A stretch of 64,000 bases of DNA from Sideroxydans sp. (GTDB lineage: Bacteria > Pseudomonadota > Gammaproteobacteria > Burkholderiales > Gallionellaceae), in NCBI GenBank assembly GCA_028687425.1, contig JAQUAD010000005.1:1-64000 (forward strand), given 5' to 3'. Shown here one piece after another: positions 45,991 through 54,373 of the stretch (position 1 is its first letter; the number at the start of each line of letters is the position of its first letter). The position numbers and the translations under genes are program-made. The notes below the pieces were generated by a model. That model was not told where the DNA came from, made no database searches, and saw only the letters and a program-made list of their open reading frames with translations.

Positions 45991-46643
45991 AGCGGTGGTG
46001 CTTGCTATTGTGTTGCCTGAGCTGGGCGGCACAGGCGGAGACCTTCGATGCCTATGTGATCGCCGTGATCGACGGTGACACCGTGCTGGTGTTGCGCGAC
46101 CAGCAGAAGATCAAACTGCGATTGGCCGACATCGACGCGCCGGAGAAAGCGCAGTCCTACGGACGGCAATCCACGGCATACCTCAAGTCGCGCGTGAACA
46201 AGAAAGTGGTACAGGTGGAAAGCCGGGCCATGGATCAATACGGACGCACCGTCGCGACCATCACGCTGGATGGTGCAGACATCAATCAGGAGCAAGTGCG
46301 TCAGGGCATGGCCTGGGAATATTCCTTCCATCACAGCAACTCGGCATTTATCGCATTGCAACTCGAGGCACAGCAAGCGCGGCGCGGACTATGGCAGCAG
46401 CCCAACCCGCAAGCCCCTTGGGATTGGCGCAAACAACATCCTGCTTACTACTGCAGCCATGCGACCACCAGCCCGCAAGCCGTGTTCGAACCCTATGATC
46501 TGGCCTGCGGCAAGAAGTCGCGCTGTGAGCAGATGCAGTCGTGCGACGAGGCACATTTTTATCTGACGCGTTGCGCGGTGACATCGCTCGACAAAGACGG
46601 CGACGGCATCCCCTGTCCCAAGCTATGCATACCAGCGCAATGA
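45987..46643 (+). CDS. Secreted thermonuclease-like (SNase) protein with C-terminal excalibur motif
   Basis: The 218-residue protein has a signal peptide (CLLLCCLSWAAQA) and a staphylococcal-nuclease fold. VIDGDTV supplies an Asp ligand, RLADIDAPE the catalytic Arg and Glu, and DQYGRTVA a second Arg. The C-terminus carries DKDGDGIPC, the calcium-binding excalibur motif, with several Cys that could form disulfides in the periplasm. It likely degrades extracellular or periplasmic nucleic acid. Its stop overlaps the hrpA start (ATGA). Confidence 0.88.
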   Translation: MKRWCLLLCCLSWAAQAETFDAYVIAVIDGDTVLVLRDQQKIKLRLADIDAPEKAQSYGRQSTAYLKSRVNKKVVQVESRAMDQYGRTVATITLDGADINQEQVRQGMAWEYSFHHSNSAFIALQLEAQQARRGLWQQPNPQAPWDWRKQHPAYYCSHATTSPQAVFEPYDLACGKKSRCEQMQSCDEAHFYLTRCAVTSLDKDGDGIPCPKLCIPAQ

Positions 46644-49600
46644 AACAACTTTCCGCCATCGCCCAGCGCCGCCTGGTGCGCATCCAGCAACTCACGGCTA
46701 TCGAATATCCGGCCGACCTGCCGGTGGTGGCACGTCGCGACGAACTGGCCAAGGCGATCGAAAAAAATCAGGTCGTCATCGTGTGCGGCGAGACCGGTTC
46801 CGGCAAGACCACGCAGTTGCCCAAGATATGCCTTTCCATCGGTCGCGGCGTGCAGGGCGTCATCGGCCATACGCAGCCAAGAAGAGTTGCGGCGCGTTCG
46901 GTGGCATCGCGTATCGCACAGGAACTGAAATCCGAACTGGGTGGACTGGTCGGCTACAAGGTGCGCTTCAACGACAAGGTGTCGCCCGATTCCGCCATCA
47001 AGCTGATGACAGACGGTATCCTGCTGGCCGAGATTCACAGCGATCCGCTGCTGAAGCAGTACGACACACTGATCATCGACGAAGCGCATGAACGCTCGCT
47101 GAACATCGACTTCCTGCTCGGCTATTTCAAGCAACTGCTGCCGAAGCGTCCTGACCTGAAGCTCATCATCACCTCGGCCACACTGGATGCGGAACGATTT
47201 GCGAAGCACTTCGCCACCAGTCCCCTCTCCCAACGGGGGAGCGCTAGGGAGGGGGAGAAGCTTGAGTTTCATGCCGCACTTCCGGAAACGTTGCTTACCC
47301 ATGCTCGACTCCTGCGCAAGAATGCAACCGATGCAGAGAACCTGCTTTGGCAATTGCTGCGTAGAAATCAATTGCATGGCTTTGGTTTCCGTCGCCAGCA
47401 TCCGCTGGGGGCATACATCCTCGACTTCTATTGTCATCAGTCGAAATTGGCTATTGAGCTGGATGGCGGCCAGCATGCGGAGGAAGCGCAACTCGACCAT
47501 GATGCAAAACGTAGCGCATGGTTGCAGGCGCAAGGAATCACGGTGCTGCGTTTCTGGAACAACGAGGTATTAACGAATGCCGAGGGCGTGCTGCAAAGAA
47601 TATCCGAGGCATTAAAGGCTAGCCCCCTCCCTAGCCCTCCCCCGGAGGGAGAGGGGATTACGGCGGCTCCCGCAAATGCTCCCGTCATTCAAGTCTCCGG
47701 CCGCACTTACCCCGTCGAGATACGCTACCGCCCGCCGCAGAAAGACGAAGAAGGCGAGATGCAGGATGTGCCACAGTCTATCTGCAGCGCGCTGGACGAA
47801 CTGTCTATCGGCGGCCTGCGTGGAGACGTGCTGGTGTTCCTGCCCGGCGAACGCGAGATACGTGAGGCCGCCGAAGCATTGCGCAAGCATCAGCACAAAG
47901 GCATAGAGATATTGCCGCTGTTCTCGCGCCTGTCCACGGCGGAGCAGGATCGCGTGTTCAAGGTCGGCAACCAGCGTCGCGTGGTGCTGGCGACCAACGT
48001 CGCCGAGACCTCACTCACTGTGCCCAACATCGGCTACGTGATCGACACCGGCGTGGCGCGCATCAACCGATACAGCATCCGCCAGAAGGTGGAGCAGTTA
48101 CACATCGAGAAGATCGCACGCTCGGCAGCGAACCAGCGCGCCGGCCGTTGCGGTCGCGTGATGAGCGGTATCTGCATCCGTCTGTATGACGAAGAGGAAT
48201 TCACGCAGCGTGCCGAGTTCACCGACCCGGAGATCTTCCGCGTTTCGCTGGCGACCGTCATCCTGCGCATGAGCGCGCTGGGGCTGGGCGATGTCGCGGA
48301 CTTCCCGTTCATCGAACCGCCGGGCTCGCGCGCCATCGCCGACGGTTATCAGCTGCTGCATGAACTGAATGCCATCGAAAGGAATGAGAATCCTCCTGCG
48401 CAGCAGGAGGCGACTGCCCTTCCTCCCTCAGGGGGGAAGTTGGAAGGGGGGAGCAACTACCGCCTCACGCCCCTCGGCCACGAACTGGCCAAGCTGCCGC
48501 TCGATCCCAAGATCGCGCGTCTGCTGCTGGCAGGCAAGCAATACCAGTGTCTGACCGAGATCGTCATCATCGCCAGCGCCTTGTCGCTGCAAGACCCGCG
48601 CGACCGCCCGGCGGAGAAACGTGAAGCCGCAGATGCCGCGCACCAGCGTTTCAATGACGAGCGTTCTGATTTCCTCGCTTATCTGAAATTGTGGGACTGG
48701 TTCAAGAAGGGCGTGCAGCACAAGAAGAGCAACAAGACGTGGGCGAACGAGTGCCGCAGTCATTTCCTGTCTCCGCTGCGTTTGCGCGAATGGCACGAGC
48801 TGCACCAGCAGTTGCATGCGCAGATGAGCGAGATGAACATGCGCTTCAACGAGCAGCCCGCCAGCTATGAACAGATTCACAAGGCATTGCTCACCGGCCT
48901 GATCGGCAACATCGGCACGCGCGCGGTGAACGAGCCGCATTACCTCGGCGCGCGAGAGACGAAGTTCTTCATCGCGCCCAATTCCGTGCTGGCGAAGAAG
49001 GGCGCGAAGTGGGTGCTGGCCGCGGAGCTGGTGGAGACCACGCGTCTGTATGCACGCTGTGTGGCGCGCATAGAACCGCAATGGCTGGAGGAGGTGGGCG
49101 ACCACCTGATGAAGCGCAGCTACTACGATCCGCACTGGGAGAAGAAGGCCGCGCAGGTAGCGGCCTGGGAACGCACGACCCTGTTCGGCCTGCTCATCAA
49201 TCCCAAGAAACGTGTGCACTACGGCCCGATGGACCCTGAGGAGTCGCGCGCGGTGTTCATCCGCACTGCGCTGGTCGAAGGCGAGTTCAACACACAGGCA
49301 CCGTTCTTCGCGCACAACCGCAAGCTCATCGCCGACATCGAGGCGCTGGAACACAAATCGCGCCGTCCCGATGTGTTGGTGGACGATGAACTGATCTTCG
49401 CCTTCTACGATGCGCGCATCCCGCCCGGCATGCACAACGGCGCGGACTTCGAGAAGTGGCGCAAGGAAGCGGAGCGCGAGAAACCGAAGCTGCTGTACCT
49501 GAAGAAAGACGACCTGATGCGCCACGAGGCGGCAGGCATCACCACCGAGCATTTCCCGCCGCAACTGGAGATGAACGGCGTGAGCTATGCGCTGGCCTAC

Positions 49601-50950
49601 AACTTTGCGCCGGGCAAGAACGACGACGGGGTGACGCTGACCGTGCCGCAGGCGCTGATCAACCAGGTGCAGCCTGCGCGTTGCGAATGGCTGGTGCCGG
49701 GCATCCTGGCGGAGAAGGTGGCGCAGCTGCTGAAATCCTTGCCGCAGCGCTTGCGCCGTCATTGCGTGCCGGTGCCGGAGTTCGCTGCTGCGTTCTGCGC
49801 GGACGTGAAACCGTCGGATGTGTCGCTGCTGCAAGCCATCGCGCGCTACATGCGCGAACAGAAACAGGTCGATGTGCCGTTGGATGCCTTCCGTCTGGAA
49901 CAATTGCCGCCGCATCTGCTGATGAACTTCCGCGTGATCGATGAACACGGGCGCCAGCTCGGCATGGGGCGCCACTTCATGCAGCTGCGCGGCGAATGGG
50001 CGCCTGCCCCCTCCCTAATCCCTCCCCCGGGGGGAGAGGGACTAAACCCGGCGCAGAGAAGATCCGGCTCCCTCTCCCATCGGGGGAGGGCTGGGGAGGG
50101 GGAAGAATTGAAGCGCCACACCACCTGGGACTTCGGCGACTTCAAGAAAACCACACAAGTGCCTCGCGCCGGACAGACCATCACCGTGTTCAACGCGCTG
50201 CATGACGAAGGCGACGCAGTGACGATGCAGCGCTACGATACTGCGGATGAAGCGCAGGAAGTGCATCGCGCTGGTCTGCGTCGCCTGTTCATGCTGGCGC
50301 TGAAGGAACAGGTGAAATATCTGGAGAAGAACCTGCCCGAGCTGCAGAAGATGGCGATGCTGTTCCTGCCCTTTGGCAGCCAGCAGGACCTGCAGCAGCA
50401 GATCCTCAGCATCACCTTTGACCGCTGCTGCCTGAACGACCCGTTGCCGGACAGCGAGAAGACATTCAATGCACGATGCAAGGATGCCAAGTCACGCCTC
50501 AATCTGGTGGGGCAGGAGATCGGGCGTTTGGTCGGTACCGTGCTCAGCGAACACCAGACCCTGCAGAAAGCCTTGCCAGCTTTCAAATCCAACGGGCAGG
50601 TCACACAGGACATCCGCCAGCAACTGGATGGCCTGCTCGGCAAAGGCTGGATCGCCCGCACCCCTTACGAGCGCATGCAGCACATGCCGCGTTACCTGAA
50701 GGCCGTCAACGTGCGGCTGGAGAAACTGCGCAGCAACCCGTCGCGCGATGCGCAGAACATGGCACAGATGCAGCCGCTGTTGCAGCAATGGCAGCGCAGG
50801 CTGCAAGCACAACAGGGCGCACCTGACGAGCGGCTGGAAGACTTCCAGTGGATGTTGCAGGAGCTGCGTGTGTCGCTGTTCGCACAGGAACTGAAGACGC
50901 CGGTGATCGTTTCGGCGAAGCGGTTGCAGAAGGTGCTGGATAGTTTTTGA
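46640..50950 (+). CDS. hrpA: ATP-dependent RNA helicase HrpA carrying an in-frame DUF559 nuclease insertion
   Basis: HrpA is a DEAH-box helicase that rescues stalled ribosomes on mRNA. The 1436-residue protein has GETGSGKT at 50-57, DEAH at 147-150 and SAT at 179-181. After RERFAKHF-like residues (to about 191) the normal sequence stops; it resumes with NAPVIQVSGRTYPVE at about 346, so roughly 154 residues are inserted. The insert contains an intact DUF559 (PD-(D/E)XK/Vsr-like) domain, about 216-326. Smaller insertions lie at about 584-606 and 1123-1157. Motifs V-VI follow in RecA2, then the helicase-associated and long C-terminal domains. Removing the inserts gives the usual HrpA size. ATG 46640 overlaps the nuclease stop; ATG 46625 is possible. 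Confidence 0.93.
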   Translation: MKQLSAIAQRRLVRIQQLTAIEYPADLPVVARRDELAKAIEKNQVVIVCGETGSGKTTQLPKICLSIGRGVQGVIGHTQPRRVAARSVASRIAQELKSELGGLVGYKVRFNDKVSPDSAIKLMTDGILLAEIHSDPLLKQYDTLIIDEAHERSLNIDFLLGYFKQLLPKRPDLKLIITSATLDAERFAKHFATSPLSQRGSAREGEKLEFHAALPETLLTHARLLRKNATDAENLLWQLLRRNQLHGFGFRRQHPLGAYILDFYCHQSKLAIELDGGQHAEEAQLDHDAKRSAWLQAQGITVLRFWNNEVLTNAEGVLQRISEALKASPLPSPPPEGEGITAAPANAPVIQVSGRTYPVEIRYRPPQKDEEGEMQDVPQSICSALDELSIGGLRGDVLVFLPGEREIREAAEALRKHQHKGIEILPLFSRLSTAEQDRVFKVGNQRRVVLATNVAETSLTVPNIGYVIDTGVARINRYSIRQKVEQLHIEKIARSAANQRAGRCGRVMSGICIRLYDEEEFTQRAEFTDPEIFRVSLATVILRMSALGLGDVADFPFIEPPGSRAIADGYQLLHELNAIERNENPPAQQEATALPPSGGKLEGGSNYRLTPLGHELAKLPLDPKIARLLLAGKQYQCLTEIVIIASALSLQDPRDRPAEKREAADAAHQRFNDERSDFLAYLKLWDWFKKGVQHKKSNKTWANECRSHFLSPLRLREWHELHQQLHAQMSEMNMRFNEQPASYEQIHKALLTGLIGNIGTRAVNEPHYLGARETKFFIAPNSVLAKKGAKWVLAAELVETTRLYARCVARIEPQWLEEVGDHLMKRSYYDPHWEKKAAQVAAWERTTLFGLLINPKKRVHYGPMDPEESRAVFIRTALVEGEFNTQAPFFAHNRKLIADIEALEHKSRRPDVLVDDELIFAFYDARIPPGMHNGADFEKWRKEAEREKPKLLYLKKDDLMRHEAAGITTEHFPPQLEMNGVSYALAYNFAPGKNDDGVTLTVPQALINQVQPARCEWLVPGILAEKVAQLLKSLPQRLRRHCVPVPEFAAAFCADVKPSDVSLLQAIARYMREQKQVDVPLDAFRLEQLPPHLLMNFRVIDEHGRQLGMGRHFMQLRGEWAPAPSLIPPPGGEGLNPAQRRSGSLSHRGRAGEGEELKRHTTWDFGDFKKTTQVPRAGQTITVFNALHDEGDAVTMQRYDTADEAQEVHRAGLRRLFMLALKEQVKYLEKNLPELQKMAMLFLPFGSQQDLQQQILSITFDRCCLNDPLPDSEKTFNARCKDAKSRLNLVGQEIGRLVGTVLSEHQTLQKALPAFKSNGQVTQDIRQQLDGLLGKGWIARTPYERMQHMPRYLKAVNVRLEKLRSNPSRDAQNMAQMQPLLQQWQRRLQAQQGAPDERLEDFQWMLQELRVSLFAQELKTPVIVSAKRLQKVLDSF
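47221..47255 (+). repeat. Left inverted repeat of the DUF559 element
   Basis: It begins TCCCCTCTCCCAACGGGG and ends CTAGGGAGGGGG. It reads through in the hrpA frame as SPLSQRGSAREGE. Compared with the complement of the right copy, only positions 12, 13 and 22 differ. Each arm can also fold on itself (CTCTCCC with GGGGGAG). Confidence 0.9.
47623..47657 (-). repeat. Right inverted repeat of the DUF559 element
   Basis: It begins CCCCCTCCCTAGCCCTCC and ends GGAGGGAGAGGGGA, the reverse complement of the left arm at 32 of 35 positions. The hrpA frame reads it as SPLPSPPPEGEG. Confidence 0.9.
48392..48451 (+). repeat. In-frame GC-rich palindromic insert in hrpA, divergent type
   Basis: CCTCCTGC and GCAGGAGG form a perfect 8-bp stem with a GCA loop (48392-48410). 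A second unit, CCTTCCTCCCTCAGGGGGG followed by AAGTTGGAAGGGGGG, ends at 48451. The translation, about NENPPAQQEATALPPSGGKL, sits where HrpA relatives have a short variable loop before YRLTPLG. It resembles the DUF559-flanking repeat in composition and design but not base for base. Confidence 0.6.
50007..50102 (+). repeat. Paired palindromic repeats inside hrpA without nuclease
   Basis: A right-type copy (50007-50041, CCCCCTCCCTAATCCC...) and a left-type copy (50069-50102, TCCCTCTCCCATCGGGG...) lie 27 bp apart, in the reverse order to those at the DUF559 element. Each matches the element arms closely. The frame stays open, giving about 33 extra residues (APSLIPPPGGEGLN, then GSLSHRGRAGEGE) between WAP and ELKRHTTWDFG. 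The two arms can pair over their whole length. Confidence 0.85.
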
Positions 50951-51015
50951 ACAAGCTCGGTTTTTGAGCTTCTGGAGTATTAGACTCAGCCTGTGCCTGT
51001 CTTTCTGGGGAGATC

Positions 51016-51210
51016 ATGGAAACATTCATCGCATGGGTCATCGGTCTGTTGGCACTGTTTGTCGGTATCGTGATGCTGATAGGGTTTATCGCGCTTGTCT
51101 TCGACGATCCCGGCGAGGAACACAAACCGGTTAAACGTTCGCGGAGTGGATTGGGCAAGGCGCTGGTGGCAGGCATCCTGCTCGTGATGTGGTGGCGGAA
51201 TGATGATTGA
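51016..51210 (+). CDS. Small membrane protein, unknown function
   Basis: The 64-residue product has one long hydrophobic helix (IAWVIGLLALFVGIVMLIGF), a charged linker (DDPGEEHKPVKRSRSG) and a second hydrophobic stretch (ALVAGILLVMWW). GGGGAG lies at good spacing before the ATG. It follows hrpA by 65 bp, across a weak AAGCTC/GAGCTT hairpin. I do not recognise it; coding status rests on the ribosome site and sensible composition. Confidence 0.55.
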   Translation: METFIAWVIGLLALFVGIVMLIGFIALVFDDPGEEHKPVKRSRSGLGKALVAGILLVMWWRNDD

Positions 51211-51235
51211 TTCGATACTTGAGCGGGAACGATAG

Positions 51236-51436
51236 ATGTCATTCCAACTGTTCGATGTCGTAGTGGCAACCGAATCGCTTCCCGAAGCCGGCATTCGCGT
51301 CGGCATGCGCGGTGTGATCGTCGATATATACAGCGATGGCGAATACGAGGTCGAGTTTTGCAACAACGCAGGCGAGACACTGGCGATGGCTGCCATGCGT
51401 CGATCACAGCTCGTTTCTGCGGGGCCGTCTGAATAG
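51236..51436 (+). CDS. DUF4926 domain protein
   Basis: The 66-residue protein (FQLFDVVVATESLPEAGIRV, then GVIVDIYSDGEYEVEF) matches the pattern of DUF4926: a small beta-barrel with F-D-V-V near the start and a Y-E-V-E-F strand. Such genes are scattered in accessory regions and near toxin-antitoxin genes. No partner of a known toxin family is adjacent. It begins the island that holds the MmeI-like enzyme. Confidence 0.75.
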   Translation: MSFQLFDVVVATESLPEAGIRVGMRGVIVDIYSDGEYEVEFCNNAGETLAMAAMRRSQLVSAGPSE

Positions 51437-51511
51437 GATGCAAGTATCCTGCGCTTGTCCATCCGCGCAATCTCACGCAAGATGCGCCCACTCAAAATTG
51501 TCGGAACGAAA

Positions 51512-54373
51512 ATGACACCGCGCGAATTCATCACCAAGTGGCAAGGCAGCACACTCAACGAACGACAAAGTTACCAGGCGCATTTCGCCGACCTGTGCGC
51601 GCTGGTTGGTGCCGAGACGCCTACCCCCGCCAGCGCCGACCACTACTGTTACGAACGCGGCGTCAGCAAGACCGGCAGCAAACACGGCTGGGCCGATGTG
51701 TGGAAGCGCGGCCATTTCGCCATCGAATACAAGGCGCCGGATCGCAATCTGGATGCCGCGCTCAAGCAACTGATGACCTACGCGCTGGCGCTGGATAACC
51801 CACCGCTGTTGGTGGTGTGCGACACGCAGATCATCCAGATACATACCCACTTCACCAACGCGCCCAGTGAAGTGCACACCATCGCGCTCGCCGACATCGG
51901 CGAAGCGGAGAATCTGAACAAGCTGCGCTGGCTGTTCACCGATCCGGACAAATTCCTGCCGCAGCGTACGCTTGCACAGATCACGGAAGAAGCAGCGGGT
52001 AAATTCTCCGACCTTGCCCAAGCTTTGAATGCGCGCGGCCATGCACCGCAGGCCGTGGCGCACTTCCTCAACCAGTGCCTGTTCTGCCTGTTCGCCGAAG
52101 ACGCGGGACTGCTGCCTGGCAAACTGTTCGAGCGTCTGCTCGACAAGAGTCAGACCGACCCGGCCAAACTCTCCAGCCGCTTTGAAGAATTGTTCCGCGC
52201 CATGCGCAAAGGCGGCGACTTCGCATTGGAAGACATCGCTTATTTCAACGGCGGATTGTTCGAGCAGATCGAAGTATTGCCACTGCAAGCGCAGGAGATA
52301 CAGATACTGCTTGAAGCCTCGCGCCTCGATTGGAGCGGCATCGAACCTTCCATCTTCGGCACCCTGTTCGAGCGCGGCCTCGACCCGAAGAAACGCAGCC
52401 AACTCGGCGCGCACTACACCGACCAGCGTTCCATCCTGCGCATCATCGATCCGGTCATCGTCGAACCGCTTACGCAGAAATGGTCGATCGCCAAGGCGCA
52501 GATCGAAAAGCATCTTGCCAAGAGCAAGAAGCATGGCGACAAGGCCGAGCGCGAAGCGCAAGCCGTGTTCCACACCTATCTGGAACGGCTCAAGAACTTC
52601 AAGGTGCTCGATCCCGCCTGCGGCAGCGGCAACTTCCTCTACCTCGCGCTGCGTGCGCTGAAAGACCTGGAGCACAAAGCCAACCTCGAAGCCGAGCAGC
52701 TCGGCCTGCATCGCCAGGTCAGCATCGAAGTCTCGCCCGCCAACATCTACGGCATCGAACTCAACGTGTATGCCGCCGAACTCGCGCGCGTCACCGTGTG
52801 GATCGGCGAGATACAGTGGATGCTCAAGAACGGCTACCCCATCCGCCGCGATCCCATCCTGCAACCGCTCAACCACATCGAGAACCGCGACGCGCTGATG
52901 GAGATGGCGATGCCGCTGGATGCGCCGCCTTCGCCGGACGCTGTGATCGAGGCCGACTGGCCCGTCGTTGATGCCATCGTCGGCAACCCGCCTTTCCTCG
53001 GCGACAAGAAGATGCGCGGCGAACTGGGCGACGCATACACCGATGCCTTGCGTGGTTTGTACGAAGGCCGCGTGCCGGGTGGGGCAGACCTTGTCACTTA
53101 CTGGTTCGAAAAGGCGCGGGCGCATATTGCGGCAGGAAAATGCCAGCGTGCCGGACTGGTCTCCACCAACTCCATCCGCCAGAAGCGCAACCTGCCGGTG
53201 CTGGCGCGCATCCTGGAAACCCCTCTCCCTCCGGGGGAGGGGCAGGGGGTGGGGGAGAGGCTGCGCATCTTCAGTGCATGGAGCGATGAAGAATGGATCA
53301 ACGAAGGTGCGGCGGTGCGCGTCTCGCTGGTGTGCTTCGGCAAGGCAGAGGGGGCAATGCTCGATGGTCAAGCCGTTGCCATCATCCACGCCGACCTCAC
53401 CGCAGGCGACGGCCTGAACCTGACGCTGGCACAGCCGCTCAAGGCGAACGCGGGCGGCTCGTACTTCGGCCTGTGCCTGGCCGGGCCGTTCAAGGTGGAC
53501 ACCGCTACCGCGCTCACTTGGCTCAAACTGCCCAACCCGCACGGCAAACCCAACTCGGACGTGCTCAAGCCCATCTACAACGGATCGGACATCACACGCC
53601 GCTGGGCGGGCGACTGGGCCATCGACTTCGCGCTGATGGACGAACATGAAGCCGCGCTGTACGAAGCGCCGTTCGCGCATGTGGTGCAGCACGTCAAGCC
53701 TGTGCGCGCCAACAACCGCGAAGCGTCGCGTGCAGAAAGATGGTGGCGACATGGCAGGCCGCGCCCCGAATTGCGCGCCAAACTCGCCGGGCTGACGCAC
53801 TACATCGCTACGCCTGAAACAGCCAAGCACCGCTTCTTCGTCAGCTTCCCCGTCGGTGTTGCGCCGGAACACAGCCTCATCGTCATCCCCTCGGAGAGCG
53901 ATGCATTGCTCGGCATCCTGTCATCGCGCATCCATGCGGTGTGGGCGCTGGCGAAAGGCGGCACGCTGGAGGACAGGCCGCGTTACAACTCGACGCAGTG
54001 TTTCGAGACCTTTCCCTTCCCGGCTACTGCCGCGCAACAGGACATCGCACCCGCCGCACAGGCGCTCATCACTCTGCGCAACAACTGGCTCAACCCACCC
54101 GAGTGGACGGACTGGCAGTGCACGCCCGAAGAAGAAAAAGCGGGCTTTCCCGCGCGCCCCGTCGCCAAACCCGGCCACGAATCCGATCTCAAGAAACGCA
54201 CCCTCACCAACCTCTACAACGCCCACCCGGCTTGGCTGGACAACGCCCACAAGACGCTGGACGCTGCCGTCGCCAAGGCCTACGGCTGGAACGACTACAC
54301 GCCGGAGATGGCGGACGAGGAGATACTGCGGCGGTTGCTGGCGTTGAATCTGGTGCGGGTTGCCGATGAGTGA
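51512..54373 (+). CDS. MmeI-like type IIG/IIL restriction-modification enzyme
   Basis: One 953-residue chain should cut and methylate DNA. The N-terminal nuclease has Asp62 in GWADVW and Glu72-x-Lys74 in FAIEYKAP, the D-x9-ExK arrangement of MmeI. A helical linker leads to the N6-adenine methyltransferase with motif I DPACGSGNF (about 365-373) and motif IV NPPF (492-495). The C-terminal part should recognise the target (RPRYNSTQCFETFPFP). ATG 51512 is chosen by homology. An in-frame palindromic insert lies at about residues 570-584. No separate modification or specificity gene is nearby, as expected for this type. The frame is open throughout. Confidence 0.88.
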   Translation: MTPREFITKWQGSTLNERQSYQAHFADLCALVGAETPTPASADHYCYERGVSKTGSKHGWADVWKRGHFAIEYKAPDRNLDAALKQLMTYALALDNPPLLVVCDTQIIQIHTHFTNAPSEVHTIALADIGEAENLNKLRWLFTDPDKFLPQRTLAQITEEAAGKFSDLAQALNARGHAPQAVAHFLNQCLFCLFAEDAGLLPGKLFERLLDKSQTDPAKLSSRFEELFRAMRKGGDFALEDIAYFNGGLFEQIEVLPLQAQEIQILLEASRLDWSGIEPSIFGTLFERGLDPKKRSQLGAHYTDQRSILRIIDPVIVEPLTQKWSIAKAQIEKHLAKSKKHGDKAEREAQAVFHTYLERLKNFKVLDPACGSGNFLYLALRALKDLEHKANLEAEQLGLHRQVSIEVSPANIYGIELNVYAAELARVTVWIGEIQWMLKNGYPIRRDPILQPLNHIENRDALMEMAMPLDAPPSPDAVIEADWPVVDAIVGNPPFLGDKKMRGELGDAYTDALRGLYEGRVPGGADLVTYWFEKARAHIAAGKCQRAGLVSTNSIRQKRNLPVLARILETPLPPGEGQGVGERLRIFSAWSDEEWINEGAAVRVSLVCFGKAEGAMLDGQAVAIIHADLTAGDGLNLTLAQPLKANAGGSYFGLCLAGPFKVDTATALTWLKLPNPHGKPNSDVLKPIYNGSDITRRWAGDWAIDFALMDEHEAALYEAPFAHVVQHVKPVRANNREASRAERWWRHGRPRPELRAKLAGLTHYIATPETAKHRFFVSFPVGVAPEHSLIVIPSESDALLGILSSRIHAVWALAKGGTLEDRPRYNSTQCFETFPFPATAAQQDIAPAAQALITLRNNWLNPPEWTDWQCTPEEEKAGFPARPVAKPGHESDLKKRTLTNLYNAHPAWLDNAHKTLDAAVAKAYGWNDYTPEMADEEILRRLLALNLVRVADE
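53220..53260 (+). repeat. In-frame palindromic repeat inside the MmeI-like gene
   Basis: CCCCTCTCCCTCCGGGGGAG followed by GGGCAGGGGGTGGGGGAGAGG is a left-type copy of the repeat that flanks the hrpA nuclease insert. It adds about 14 residues (TPLPPGEGQGVGERL) between ARILE and RIFSAWSDEEW, which are normally close in this family. Confidence 0.8.

Larger units (their letters stand above)
47221..47657 (+). mobile_element. Composite element: DUF559 nuclease between 35-bp inverted repeats, inside hrpA
   Basis: The 437-bp unit has 35-bp ends that are inverted copies of each other with three mismatches. Between them, the hrpA frame encodes a DUF559 domain: THARLLRKNATDAENLLW, FRRQHPLGAYILDF (Asp262), KLAIELDGGQH (Glu273, Asp275, Gln278, His279), then VLRFWNNEVLTN. 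These residues match the PD-(D/E)XK/Vsr-like core and look active. No ATG opens the domain in this frame; a TTG at 47291 with a weak GGAA upstream is the only candidate internal start. The unit lies between helicase motif III and RecA2. No clear target-site duplication was seen. Confidence 0.8.

Noticed and set aside
47221..47657. Intein in hrpA
   Set aside because: There is no N-terminal Cys/Ser splice block or C-terminal His-Asn; only a nuclease domain and palindromic arms are present.
50953..50971. Terminator after hrpA
   Set aside because: The AAGCTC/GAGCTT stem is only six pairs, with its T run in the loop rather than after the stem, so it is too weak to call.
51473..53872. 799-codon frame on the minus strand opposite the MmeI-like gene
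   Set aside because: The sense strand encodes clear nuclease and methyltransferase motifs. The antisense product has no motif and simply reflects GC-rich codon use.
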